A stretch of DNA of 64,000 nucleotides from Nocardia suismassiliense (lineage in GTDB: Bacteria; Actinomycetota; Actinomycetes; Mycobacteriales; Mycobacteriaceae), in contig NZ_LT985361.1 in the NCBI RefSeq assembly GCF_900269665.1, forward strand, positions 5,137,039 to 5,201,038, in the 5' to 3' direction. Below the pieces are notes generated by a model, which saw only the letters and a program-made list of their open reading frames with translations, was not told the origin of the DNA and ran no database searches. Within the stretch, counting starts at the first letter, position 1; the number at the start of each line of letters is the position of its first letter. Below are positions 36,342-45,172 of this stretch, piece after piece. Position numbers and translations under genes: made by a program.

Positions 36342-36388
36342 CAGCACTGCTCTCGGCACCGTTGCCGATGACACGGAAGGAATCACAC

Positions 36389-37264
36389 ATGCTGAAGACC
36401 GAAGGCGTCAAAGAGACGCTGGCGCAGGTGGTCGCGGACCGCAAGAAGGAGCCTTCGCCCGGGCGGATGTTCGTCGAGGCCTGCGCGAAAGACGGCCTCG
36501 ACGCCGCCGTCGAATACGACGTGACCATCACCGACTCGCTGACCAGCTCGCGCCGCAAACCGCGCTACCCGGCGCGCAATATGCTCAAAGCCGTTGACTT
36601 GTCGCGTGATCCACGCCAGTTCTACTGGCACGAGAGTGCACCGAGCGCGGAGGACGCCCCGATCGAAGGCGCCGACGTGCGCCGTGAACTGGCCAGCCGG
36701 TTCCACAAGTCACCGATCCCGGAGCTGCTCACCACCACGGCCTGGGTGCAGGTGCCGCCGCAGCTGTGGGAGGACCCGGAGACGTTCGAATCCTTCATCA
36801 ACTACCGGCTGATCGTCCGGCTCTGCACCGCCGAGAACCATACGATCATCAGCGGCGAGGGCGGCCTGCTGAACATTCCCGGGATCGAACGGATGACCTC
36901 CCCCGGGCCGTTCGCCTCGACGATCCTGCGGGCCTGCAACGAGGTCGAGCAGATGGGTGGCACCGCCGACGGCATGATCATCAACCCGGTCGACTACTAC
37001 CGCGCCATGGGCACCGGAACGCTGATGGACGACCTCGAGCAGAACGGCATGTTCATCGTCCGCACCCGCCTGGCCGAACCCGGCACCGCTCTGGTGGGCG
37101 ACTTCGGCCACGGCGCACAGCTTTTCGACGCCGGGCGGTCGGTGATCCGCTTCGCCGAGCCACCGCCGGGCACCTTCAGTGAGCCCGGTGCGGCGGTCAT
37201 GGCGGAGATCTACGAGCGGGTCGTGGTGAATCTGCCGACCAACTTCTTCGTCGTCACCGTGTAG
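36389..37264 (+). CDS. Encapsulin-like HK97-fold shell protein (family 3 / natural-product type)
   Basis: 291 aa, the normal encapsulin size. HK97 major-capsid features appear in order: GEGGLLNIPGIER near residue 155, a spine-helix region with NEVEQMGGTADGMIINPVDYY near 185-203, then ALVGDFGHGAQLFDAG near 235 and VVNLPTNFFVVTV at the C-terminus. No portal, protease, terminase or tail gene is near, and the gene sits inside an enzyme operon, so a self-assembling nanocompartment is more likely than a phage remnant. Computational surveys describe encapsulins embedded in biosynthetic clusters (family 3); the assignment here is by pattern and context. GGAAGGA lies 7 nt before the ATG, the best ribosome site in the operon, fitting a protein needed in many copies. 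Confidence 0.82.
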   Translation: MLKTEGVKETLAQVVADRKKEPSPGRMFVEACAKDGLDAAVEYDVTITDSLTSSRRKPRYPARNMLKAVDLSRDPRQFYWHESAPSAEDAPIEGADVRRELASRFHKSPIPELLTTTAWVQVPPQLWEDPETFESFINYRLIVRLCTAENHTIISGEGGLLNIPGIERMTSPGPFASTILRACNEVEQMGGTADGMIINPVDYYRAMGTGTLMDDLEQNGMFIVRTRLAEPGTALVGDFGHGAQLFDAGRSVIRFAEPPPGTFSEPGAAVMAEIYERVVVNLPTNFFVVTV

Positions 37265-37297
37265 GTCGGGTTCGTGGCAAGTGAGGGGGCGACACCC

Positions 37298-38572
37298 GTG
37301 CGCAGCGACCCTGATGTGGTGGTTGTCGGCGGCGGGGTCGCCGGTTTGTTCTGCGCCTATCACCTGCGCCGCAGCGGGGCTTCGGTGACCGTGCTGGAGC
37401 GTGGGGCGCTCGGTGGGCCGCAGTCGTGTTCGTACGGGAACACCGGTTTCGTCGGCACCCACGGTGCCGCGCCGCTGGCCGAGCCCGGCCTGCGGTCGCT
37501 GCGCACGCTCGGGATGTTGCGTCCGGATGCCGCCTTCTATATCAAGCCGCGGCTGGACGGCGAATTGCTGCGCTGGCTCGGGCATTTCGGGCGGGCCTGC
37601 TCGGCGACGGCCGCGGCGGCCGGTTTTCGGGCGCTGGTCGGGATGAAGAAGCGCAGCCTCGAGATACTGCTCGGGCTGTGTGAATCACCCAGCATCGCTG
37701 CGACTTTCGAGTCACCCGGCATTGTGCTGACCTATCGGACCGCAGAAGGGTTCGCGGCTGCCACTCGGTCGGTGGCACGGACCGTCGCCAGCGGAGTGCC
37801 GCTGCGGGTCCTCCGCCCGGGGGAACTCGACGAGCTGGAGCCGAAGACCCGGTTCGCTATCCATGGGGCGCTGTACAACCCGGAGGGGGCCTATCTGCGT
37901 GTTCCGGAGTTCGTGCTCGAATTCGGCCGGCTGCTGCGCGAGATGGGTGTCGAGATCTGCGAGCACACCGACGTGCTCGGCTTCGAGGTCGCCGCACGGA
38001 AAGTTGTAGGGCTGCATACGAACCGCGGGGGACTTCGCCCCGGCGAGGTGGTCGTCGCGGCGGGTGCGTGGTCGACCGAGTGTGCTCGGCTGGCGGGGAT
38101 CGGGCTGACGCTGCAACCGATCAAGGGTTACAGCGTCACCATCGATATGCCGCCGAGCGGTCCCAGCAGGCCGGTGTTGCTGAGTGAAGGCCGGGTGGCG
38201 ATCGTTCCGCTGGGTGACCGGCTGCGCATCGGCGGCAGGCTCGAGCTCACCGGGATGAACAACGACATCTCCGAACGCCGCGTGCGGGGGATGCTGCGGA
38301 CCGTCCACGAATACCTGCCGGATCTGGCGGAAACGCAGCCCCGGGAGCCCTGGAGCGGATTGCGTCCGTGCACGCCGGACGGCCTGCCGCTGATCGGGCG
38401 CACCGGTCTGCGCACCCTGCTGGTCGCCGTCGGCTACGGCCATATCGGGATGGGGCTCGCACCCGCCGGCGGTGAGCTCATCAGCCAAATCCTGGCAGGC
38501 GAACAACCGATCACCGATCCAGCCCCGCTGCGGCCGGATCGGTTCGGCAGCACCGAATCGACAAGGCGATAA
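37298..38572 (+). CDS. FAD-dependent oxidoreductase, D-amino-acid dehydrogenase/oxidase-like
   Basis: 424 aa. The FAD-binding VVVVGGGVAGLFCAYHLRRS is at the N-terminus. QSCSYGNTGFV, the VVVAAGAWSTECARLAGI segment and the C-terminal PWSGLRPCTPDGLPLIGR with GYGHIGMGLAPAGGELI match the DadA/DAO family, which oxidises amines or amino acids to imines. GTG 37298 is preferred because GAGGGGG lies 8 nt upstream; GTG 37274 is possible. It follows the shell gene and ends 2 nt before the racemase. The product could include H2O2 or a reactive imine, a plausible reason for enclosure (inference). The protein ends in a polar tail, GSTESTRR. Confidence 0.88.
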   Translation: MRSDPDVVVVGGGVAGLFCAYHLRRSGASVTVLERGALGGPQSCSYGNTGFVGTHGAAPLAEPGLRSLRTLGMLRPDAAFYIKPRLDGELLRWLGHFGRACSATAAAAGFRALVGMKKRSLEILLGLCESPSIAATFESPGIVLTYRTAEGFAAATRSVARTVASGVPLRVLRPGELDELEPKTRFAIHGALYNPEGAYLRVPEFVLEFGRLLREMGVEICEHTDVLGFEVAARKVVGLHTNRGGLRPGEVVVAAGAWSTECARLAGIGLTLQPIKGYSVTIDMPPSGPSRPVLLSEGRVAIVPLGDRLRIGGRLELTGMNNDISERRVRGMLRTVHEYLPDLAETQPREPWSGLRPCTPDGLPLIGRTGLRTLLVAVGYGHIGMGLAPAGGELISQILAGEQPITDPAPLRPDRFGSTESTRR

Positions 38573-38574
38573 CA

Positions 38575-39291
38575 GTGGCCGTAAATACCAAGGCCGAGCA
38601 CGCAATCGGTGTCCTCTGTCTCGACACCGCATTCACCAAGATCCCAGGCCATATCCGCAATCCGACAACCTTCGACTTCCCGGTCGCCTACCAGGTGGTG
38701 CAAGGCGCGACACCGCAGCGGATGGTGACCGAGGCCGACCCGACCCTGCTCGAGCCATTCATCATCGCCGCCAAGGAACTCGAATCCCGTGGCGTAGCGG
38801 CGATTACCAGCGGCTGCGGTTTCCTCGTCATCTTCCAGCAGCAGCTGGCCGACGCCGTGGGAATCCCGCTGTACAGCTCGAGCCTCATCCAGTTACCGAT
38901 GGTGCACCGCATGCTCGCCGCAAACCGCAAAGTCGGCCTGCTGGTTGCCAAGAAGGAATCCCTCACCCAGCGTCACCTGGCGGCGATAGGCGGTGAGGCG
39001 GTACCGATCTGCGTCGCCGGAATGGACGCCCAGCCGGAGTTCCGCGAAGTCATCCTGGAGGGACGCCGCACTCTCCTCGACGCCGAACGCCTCGGAAACG
39101 AGGTACTCACCGAAATCGAACAACTAGCTTCAGCCAACCCCGACATGGGCGCCCTCATCATCGAATGCACCGACCTGGCCCCCTACAGCCACGCCATCCA
39201 GGACCGCCTCGGCCTCCCCGTCTTCGACATCGTCACCCTCACCGAGATGGTGCACCGAAGCCTCAGCCACCGCCCTTTTCCCCGAAAATAG
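38575..39291 (+). CDS. Aspartate/glutamate racemase-superfamily protein
   Basis: 238 aa. Two cysteines sit in the expected places: Cys81 in ITSGCGFLV and Cys198 in IIECTDLAPY, the acid/base pair of cofactor-independent Asp/Glu/hydantoin racemases. KVGLLVAKKESLTQRHL fits the same fold. The GTG start is 2 nt after the upstream stop. With the amino-acid-oxidase-like neighbour it suggests that an amino acid or close relative is the pathway substrate. It is the last gene of the operon; no strong terminator follows. Confidence 0.85.
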   Translation: MAVNTKAEHAIGVLCLDTAFTKIPGHIRNPTTFDFPVAYQVVQGATPQRMVTEADPTLLEPFIIAAKELESRGVAAITSGCGFLVIFQQQLADAVGIPLYSSSLIQLPMVHRMLAANRKVGLLVAKKESLTQRHLAAIGGEAVPICVAGMDAQPEFREVILEGRRTLLDAERLGNEVLTEIEQLASANPDMGALIIECTDLAPYSHAIQDRLGLPVFDIVTLTEMVHRSLSHRPFPRK

Positions 39292-39445
39292 GCCGCCACG
39301 TTCCTTCCGCGACGCCCGTCCCGCGCTGGGCACGCGGTCCGAATGGTCGCCGATCCCGCGAAGGCACGTGCTCGCTGATGACCGAGCCGCCCGCCCGTCG
39401 GCCGAAGACCAACGGGCAGAACTCATCTCGGGTAGCTTTCCGCTC

Positions 39446-39673
39446 ATGGATGTTGATCGCGTAGACGTGGCGTCCCTACTCGACAACCTGTGCGTTGAAC
39501 TCGGCTTCTGCCTGCCATTGGACGAACAGAGCAGGCTCTGCACATCGCCGCCCTCAGACGTCGACTCGTTTACCGACGCTGTTTTTGTCGCCGAAGGTCT
39601 AGACCCTTACGCGGACAAGCGCCTTCGTAAGTTGGTCCGCCAGAGGATGATACGCGCGTTCGGGCCTGGATAG
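39446..39673 (+). CDS. Small conserved actinobacterial protein, unknown function
   Basis: 75 aa, beginning MDVDRVDVASLLDNLCVELG and containing PSDVDSFTDAVFVAEGLDP and a basic C-terminus. It resembles a family of short hypothetical proteins I have seen in actinobacteria, none with a known role. No membrane segment or signal peptide. A longer frame starting at 39368 has no coding character. Confidence 0.65.
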   Translation: MDVDRVDVASLLDNLCVELGFCLPLDEQSRLCTSPPSDVDSFTDAVFVAEGLDPYADKRLRKLVRQRMIRAFGPG

Positions 39674-39920
39674 ACCGGTTCCGCACCCGCAAAGCACCGA
39701 CCCCTCTTTGAACACCCTCACGCCGATGATGGGGTGTCCTGAAGGTCGGGTGCGTATCCCGTAGCCGATGCTCAGAGGCAGGTTACCGGTCAGTGAGATC
39801 GGCGAGGGCGGTCCGCGGCAGGCCACCGTCGGCGTGTGCGGTGCCGTGGTGGGCAAATCACCCGTTGCTCTCGCGGCTCTGACCTAGAATCGGCAGTGTG
39901 CCGCTCGAGAGGGGTTCGTG

Positions 39921-40151
39921 ATGAACGATTCTGCTGCGCAAGCCAATACGTCCTCAGGCTGCACCGAGGAGGGGATGTTCCCGGATCCGAGTGACGGGGC
40001 CCGGTACTACCGCTGTGTCCGCGAGGACGGCGTCGAGCTGGTTCGGTACGACTTCCACTGCGGGCCCGGCACCTACTACCACCCGGAAACCGCCAGCTGC
40101 GTTCACCCGTCGCAGCTGCCGCCGGATCATCCCAACTACCTCGAGGCGTGA
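39921..40151 (+). CDS. Small CBM14 / peritrophin-A-like chitin-binding domain protein
   Basis: 76 aa. Cys residues at GCTEEGMF, YYRCV, FHCGPG and ASCVHP, with YYHPETASCVHP near the end, match the chitin-binding type-2 (peritrophin-A, CBM14) pattern. The domain fills almost the whole protein. There is no signal peptide or membrane segment, so unlike animal peritrophins it seems cytoplasmic as written, and chitin binding is doubtful. GAGAGGGG precedes the start; GTG at 39918 is an alternative. Confidence 0.75.
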   Translation: MNDSAAQANTSSGCTEEGMFPDPSDGARYYRCVREDGVELVRYDFHCGPGTYYHPETASCVHPSQLPPDHPNYLEA

Positions 40152-40190
40152 GCCACCAGCTGCATTGCCGAGGACCGCGCTGGAACTAGA

Positions 40191-40601
40191 TCAAGGCTGG
40201 GTGCAGGCATGTTCGCGATTGAACGAACCGACGCTTCCGGTGCCGGTGGGGAGGTTGCGGGTGGCGTCTGCGTATGCCTCCCCTGGGGTCGCCCCCTTGC
40301 CGAAGCCCACGATCGGGAACCCTGCGATGATCGAGAGCGGACTCGTCACGACTGCGCCGCAGCCGTTCGCGAACGTCACCATCATCCGGCAGTCGATGAT
40401 GCCTTGACCCTTGCACGCTCGGTCGGCGGCTCGAATGGCGTCGGCTTCCGTCGGGTGGTTGACCGAAAACGCGTAGACGTTGCCCCACACGCTGAGGGAA
40501 CCGGCGCCCCAGTTGCCCGGATCGGCGGCGGCGGGCGGTGCCGCAAGAACGGCAGCGGCGCTCACCGAGAGCGCGGCGACCGCAAAGGATTTGTTGAACA
40601 T
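40191..40601 (-). CDS. Secreted DUF4189 protein
   Basis: 136 aa. The N-terminal signal peptide is clear, with probable cleavage after AAPPAAA. The mature part (WGAGSLSVWGNVYAFSVNHP, AADRACKGQ, DCRMMVTFANGCGAVV) matches DUF4189, common in exported proteins of Nocardia and mycobacteria. ATG 40601 follows GAGGAAG by about 9 nt; the longer frame to 40937 lacks support. Function unknown. Confidence 0.88.
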   Translation of the reverse strand: MFNKSFAVAALSVSAAAVLAAPPAAADPGNWGAGSLSVWGNVYAFSVNHPTEADAIRAADRACKGQGIIDCRMMVTFANGCGAVVTSPLSIIAGFPIVGFGKGATPGEAYADATRNLPTGTGSVGSFNREHACTQP

Positions 40602-41175
40602 GTGGCGTGCTTCCTCTGCGCGCCGGCCAGGGTGCGGCGATCGCATGGAAGATACCGCAGCGCATGGACTCGAGATCGCCCCAAGTCTTGGGGGCACGGC
40701 AAAGACCATCACGAACTGCGGTGTTCGTGACGGATCCGCCGAAACCGATCTAGTCGCCCTTGGCTGCGGGAGCGCCCTCGTCGGCGGCCATCGCCTCGCG
40801 CAGCGACGGACGCGGTCAACTATCACGTCGTGCGGCCTGGGCGAGAGCCATGGCTGCGGCGGATTCGGTCCTTGCCGATCTCCGGGTACACGCCGACGCG
40901 ACAGTCGATGTGTATTGGACCGAGTCCGGGCGACCACTGCGGATTTTCGTCAGCTGCGCCGCTGCAGAAGAGGTTTCGGAGGCTCTCGACGAGGTCGCCT
41001 GCCGAACACACTGTTCTGCCGATGTGCGCGCATGGCATGAGACCAGCCGATGTCCATCAAACGGTCTCCCGAACCTGTCGGGCATCTCGTCGTCGCGACA
41101 CGATTCTCAACACGTCAGACTGCCAGGGTCTGCGAGCCGTGTGCCAGCTCGGCCTGTGTTCAACAATCGAACATT
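40602..41175. other. Low-content region with one doubtful or decayed frame
   Basis: No confident gene. On the plus strand, a frame from ATG 40850 encodes about 65 plausible residues (MAAADSVLADLRVHADATVD, IFVSCAAAEEVSEALDEVAC) and then loses coding character and runs into the opposite 3' end of the NACHT gene, stopping at 41269. It may be the remnant of a small frameshifted gene. Confidence 0.3.
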
Positions 41176-43245
41176 TTACGACACCGGCTGTTCCGTTCGA
41201 TCGTTTGAGCCGGTGGGCGGTGGCGGGCCTGGATCGCCGGAGTGTGGTTGCTGGATCCACTGCTGGTAGGTCTCGTGCCGGAACTGGTAGGCGGTGCCGT
41301 TCACACGGAGCAGGCCGCTGCGGCGAGCCCAGTCGAGGAATAGTGCGGGGCGGCGGGGCATCGCCTTGGTAAACCGGAAAACGAGTGCAGCGAGGTAGAA
41401 CCGCCCGGCCGCGAGTCCGGTTACAGCTCCGAGACCGAGCCCGACCGCAGCCCCGGGCACCAGCAGGATGCCAGTTGCTCTCGCGACACTGCGTGGGAAC
41501 TCGGACAGGGATTCATCGGGGAGTGCCCGAAGCCCGAGCATGACCCCGCCCGCCATCGCGAACACGAGCCAGCCCGCGATGGTCGCAACTGCGGCAGCTT
41601 GGGTGCTGTCGTGAATGATCCGCCGTTCGTCGATCACAAGGGCTAGCTCCTGGCTCGCATCGACCTGAAGCCCGGTCACGACCCCGTAGACCATCCCGGC
41701 CACAAGCCCGTATAAGACCCCGAGTTCGATCCCGCTCATGAAACCGCGCGCCAGCCCGCGCGTGAACCCGAGCGCCACCCCGAGCGTGACCCCGAGCGCC
41801 ACCCCGGTCACGACCCCGGCTAAGGTCCCGGCCTCGAGTCCGTGTCTCCACCGGGAGGGGCCAGACGCGTTCCATACCATCCGTCGGGGCCTGGGAAACC
41901 GGATGATCCCGAACACGATTCCGAACACAGCTCCGGCTATCAGCCCGGCTACGAGCCCGGCTACGACCCCAACCATGCCCCTTAGCTCGAGCCAGATCAC
42001 GGCCCCGACCGTGAGCCCGAACGGGGAACCGAAGGTGAGCGCGAGTGCTAGCCCGTGCAGGATGCGGATGCGGGTCCTACCGGCGATTTCCCATATTTCG
42101 TCGAGTCGTATCGCGGTGCCGTTGCGTCCCTCGTCGCGGCGGCGCTGCAGGCATCGGGCCAGGGCGCGTACCCATTCCTCGACGTTGTCCTCGGTGTAGT
42201 CGCGGTACGGCTTGCCTTCATCGGTGGCGGCAACCGCGGCGGGGATCTGAGCCGCGAACAGCAGGTCACGGACCGCTGTTTCGGTGGTGCAGGCGATCAA
42301 TCGGCCGGCGATATGTGGGGTGTGGTGCAAGGTAGCGGCGGTGAGTCCGAGCATCCACGGGTTGCGTACGGAGGTGGCCAGTGCCCCGTCGGGGTGGGCG
42401 GTGATGTGGGTGATGACCCGAGTCCATCCGGGATGGCCGGTCCCTGTCTCGTCCTGATGCGAGGTGAGATAGTCGCTGACCGTATCGGTGTCCAAGCGGT
42501 GCAGGGTGAGGGTGGTGCCGCCGTGCAACCCGTTGTCGCCGCGCTCGCGGGTGATTGCGCTGAATTCGGCGGTACGGCACATCACGATGACCGGCCGGTC
42601 ACGCCACGGGGCTCGGTTGAGCCGGTCCAGCAGTGCTCGAGCCCGGGACCCCGCACTGTCGTCGGTGTCCATTTCGTCGAGGCCGTCGATCACGGGCAGG
42701 ATCAATCCGCGTTCCACCATCTCCCGGGCCACATTGGGGCGTAACCGGTAGTCGTAGCCGAGCCGGATGATCAACCAGCGAGTGAAGTCCTGCTTGCCGT
42801 CCCACCCTGCGGCGTTGACTCGCACTGGAACCGGGATGTTCGCGCGGGGCGCATCATCGCGGTCCTGCCGAGCCTCCAGCAGACCCAGCACCAGATACGT
42901 CGCGGCGACGGTTTTCCCGGAACCTGGGGCGCCGAGTACGACCAATCGGCGCCGGTACGATCCGGGCTGGCCCAGGAGCTCGAAGTAGGTGGCGATATCC
43001 GCAACTTCGACCGGGCCGGCGTCCCCGACCGGCCGTGCTGTGGCGGTGAACTCGACCTGCATGAAGTCATGGCCACTTGCCCGTAATTCCCGTTGCAACC
43101 GCTGCTCGACCCGCTGCACCGCGGCACACAGCTCGTCGGACAGCACCGCGATCGAGGCCCTGTCCGACACCGGTCGCCACCACCGATACAGCAGCATCAA
43201 CGGTCTGGCCAGCGCCCCCAGCAGCCGGAAGAGGCTGCCACTCAT
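41176..43245 (-). CDS. NACHT-type NTPase with C-terminal glycine-rich multi-pass membrane region
   Basis: 689 aa. The NTPase has a P-loop VLGAPGSGKTVAATY (about residue 105), a Walker B VIDGLDEMD (about 188) and VIVMCRTAEFSA as sensor region, all typical of NACHT proteins. A NACHT C-terminal helical part follows (NPWMLGLTAATLHH). Residues about 400-610 are a string of Gly-rich hydrophobic segments (VALGVTLGVALGFTRGLARG), a glycine-zipper-like membrane region. An N-terminal hydrophobic stretch lies near residue 10. Bacterial NACHT proteins include antiphage and signalling ATPases; a defence role is possible but unproven. The start is uncertain (43245 or 43320). Confidence 0.85.
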   Translation of the reverse strand: MSGSLFRLLGALARPLMLLYRWWRPVSDRASIAVLSDELCAAVQRVEQRLQRELRASGHDFMQVEFTATARPVGDAGPVEVADIATYFELLGQPGSYRRRLVVLGAPGSGKTVAATYLVLGLLEARQDRDDAPRANIPVPVRVNAAGWDGKQDFTRWLIIRLGYDYRLRPNVAREMVERGLILPVIDGLDEMDTDDSAGSRARALLDRLNRAPWRDRPVIVMCRTAEFSAITRERGDNGLHGGTTLTLHRLDTDTVSDYLTSHQDETGTGHPGWTRVITHITAHPDGALATSVRNPWMLGLTAATLHHTPHIAGRLIACTTETAVRDLLFAAQIPAAVAATDEGKPYRDYTEDNVEEWVRALARCLQRRRDEGRNGTAIRLDEIWEIAGRTRIRILHGLALALTFGSPFGLTVGAVIWLELRGMVGVVAGLVAGLIAGAVFGIVFGIIRFPRPRRMVWNASGPSRWRHGLEAGTLAGVVTGVALGVTLGVALGFTRGLARGFMSGIELGVLYGLVAGMVYGVVTGLQVDASQELALVIDERRIIHDSTQAAAVATIAGWLVFAMAGGVMLGLRALPDESLSEFPRSVARATGILLVPGAAVGLGLGAVTGLAAGRFYLAALVFRFTKAMPRRPALFLDWARRSGLLRVNGTAYQFRHETYQQWIQQPHSGDPGPPPPTGSNDRTEQPVS

Positions 43246-43361
43246 CTCTGCCACACGTAACAGCCTGCCACCGATCAACTTTCGGCATTCATCCGTTGAA
43301 CACCCGAGTCCGTACCCCATCCCGGGCGACCCGACTCGGCCCTGCTGCGGAGGCGACGAAC

Positions 43362-43371
43362 TGAACGTTCA
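43362..43371. promoter_or_regulatory. 10-bp palindrome between the NACHT and TetR genes
   Basis: TGAACGTTCA is a perfect palindrome in the short gap between the divergent NACHT and TetR genes. It could be an operator of the TetR protein; no other evidence. Confidence 0.35.
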
Positions 43372-43453
43372 AAAATAGGTTCTGACCGGGCAGTGCGCGC
43401 CGATACTTACAAGAAACATTGACGGTTTACGGTTTGTGTGTGAACCTTGGGTC

Positions 43454-44098
43454 GTGCCATCACCTCGTACCCGGCGAACACAGGCCGAGCGGACAGCAGA
43501 TACCCGCCGCGCACTGCTCGATGCGACCTTCGACGCCTTGGTCGAGGTCGGGTTCAAGGCCACGACCACGACCGAGGTCGCTCACCGTGCGGGAGTATCG
43601 CTGGGTGCGCTGCTGCACCATTTCCCCACCAAGGCCGATCTCCTGACCGGCGCGGTGGCGCATTCCTTCGGTCGCCGCATCGAGGACTACGGGCAGTTGA
43701 TGGCCGGCCTGGATCCTTCGGCGGACAAACTCGACGCGGCGATCGATCTGCTGTGGTCGATGTACGCACGCCCCACGTTCACCGCGTGGCACGAGTTGTG
43801 GGTGGCGGCCAGGACCGACCCGGACCTGGCGGCTCCGATGATCGAGATCGACCGGCAATTCATGGTGGCCAGCGAACTGCTCTACACCCAACTGTTCCCT
43901 GCCACCGACGACGCCGCCCACCGGCTCGACCAGGCGGTCGGGCTACACCTCATGTACGCGCTGCTCACCGGATTGGCCACAGCGCAATCGATCCCGGGCT
44001 ACGCGCCGTTTCGCACCGACGAGGTCCTCGGCGCGTTCAAGGCGATGATCCGCGCCTACCTCGGCACGACCACACCAGCAGCAGGCGCTGGTCGATGA
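43454..44098 (+). CDS. TetR family transcriptional regulator
   Basis: 214 aa. The helix-turn-helix reads RRALLDATFDALVEVGF, then TTTEVAHRAGVSLGALLHHFPTKADLL; the rest is a helical ligand domain with WVAARTDPDLAAPM. GTG 43454 (VPSPRTRRTQAER) is chosen because regulators of this type begin shortly before the first helix; GTG 43436 is also open and no clear ribosome site separates them. It is followed after 55 nt by a PF10118-type gene, a frequent partnership, so it probably controls that gene and itself. Confidence 0.9.
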   Translation: MPSPRTRRTQAERTADTRRALLDATFDALVEVGFKATTTTEVAHRAGVSLGALLHHFPTKADLLTGAVAHSFGRRIEDYGQLMAGLDPSADKLDAAIDLLWSMYARPTFTAWHELWVAARTDPDLAAPMIEIDRQFMVASELLYTQLFPATDDAAHRLDQAVGLHLMYALLTGLATAQSIPGYAPFRTDEVLGAFKAMIRAYLGTTTPAAGAGR

Positions 44099-44153
44099 AT
44101 GTTCTTTCGTTTCACCGTTAATCGAATAAGAAGCCATCGAGGGGGGAACCTCC

Positions 44154-45008
44154 ATGAACGCCACCGACCCGACCAAACGAGTCGTACGTGCTCGCCGCAT
44201 CCAATTCGCCTATCCCGCAGGGACACTCGCCCGCCACTACGTCGACGGCGACCTGGTGACGAGTCACGCCATCGCGTTTCTCTCGGCAACCTTCCCCGAG
44301 GGTGAGGACTTCTTCGTCCGCTCGGTCCGCCGCTGCGCCGGTGAAATCACCGATCCCGAACTGAAATCACAGGTTCAAGGATTCATCGGCCAAGAGGTCA
44401 CCCACGGTCGCGAGCATCGCGCACTGAACGAGCGCTTGCAGGAAATGGGCTATCCCACAAGACGCTGGGACCGCACCACACGCCGCGTCATGGCCCGATA
44501 CGAGCGCTTCTTCTCGCCGCTGACCTGCCTGGCGATCACCGCCGCACTCGAGCACTTCACCGCGGTGTTCGCCGAGACACTGCTGGGCGACGAGCGAGCC
44601 CAGGCGCTGCTCGGATCCACCGAGGTCCGGTCGATGCTGCTGTGGCACGCGATCGAGGAATCCGAACACCGGTCCGTCGCCATCGACGTCTACCGCGCCG
44701 CCGGCGGCACCGAACGCCGACGCATCTGGGCAATGCGCGGTATCTCGATCCGCTTCGCCACCGCAATCGTCGTCAACACCACCCTGTCGTTACTCGGCGA
44801 CCGCGCCGCCTACAACCCGATCCGCCTGGTGCGCAGCCTTGCCGCGCTGCCACGCTTGCCGTTCCTGGCGCGAGCCGTCCAGCGCCGGGTCGGGGCGTAC
44901 ACGAAGCAAGGCTTCCATCCCGACGACACCGACAACACCGCGCTCTTGCAGTACTGGACCGCCGAACTGTTCGGCGAAAAAGGCACTCTCACCGATCACC
45001 TGCGCTGA
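44154..45008 (+). CDS. Metal-dependent hydrolase family protein (PF10118, ferritin-like di-iron type)
   Basis: 284 aa. Metal-ligand patterns lie in order: FIGQEVTHGREH, AITAALEHFTAVFAE and WHAIEESEHRSVAIDVY. RRIQFAYPAGTLARHYVDGD and FLSATFPEGEDFFVRSVRR are further family signatures. The family is called metal-dependent hydrolase, but its real chemistry is poorly known; the motif spacing suggests a ferritin-like di-metal helix bundle. GAGGGGGGAAC gives a strong ribosome site. Probable operon with the upstream TetR gene. Confidence 0.88.
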   Translation: MNATDPTKRVVRARRIQFAYPAGTLARHYVDGDLVTSHAIAFLSATFPEGEDFFVRSVRRCAGEITDPELKSQVQGFIGQEVTHGREHRALNERLQEMGYPTRRWDRTTRRVMARYERFFSPLTCLAITAALEHFTAVFAETLLGDERAQALLGSTEVRSMLLWHAIEESEHRSVAIDVYRAAGGTERRRIWAMRGISIRFATAIVVNTTLSLLGDRAAYNPIRLVRSLAALPRLPFLARAVQRRVGAYTKQGFHPDDTDNTALLQYWTAELFGEKGTLTDHLR

Positions 45009-45172
45009 CCGCCACTCACCGCAACTCGCCGATCCGGCAACTGACACAACGACTTCGCGGGAACCACTACCTATGACAACCAAACAATTCCCGTGGATCG
45101 ACGTCCGCGACACCCCTGGCTGCGGCTAGGAGTACGGCCTGGGCTCATTCGCAAAGGCGGAGGCGTCGGCGG

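Noticed and set aside
36389..37264. Prophage remnant as explanation for the HK97-fold gene
   Set aside because: There is no integrase, terminase, portal, protease or tail gene nearby, and the gene is tightly packed within an enzyme operon with its own strong ribosome site.
45073..45129. An 18-codon frame starting MTTKQFPWIDVRDTPGCG after the metal-dependent hydrolase gene
   Set aside because: It is too short to judge and has no clear ribosome site. It might be the remnant of a lost downstream gene.
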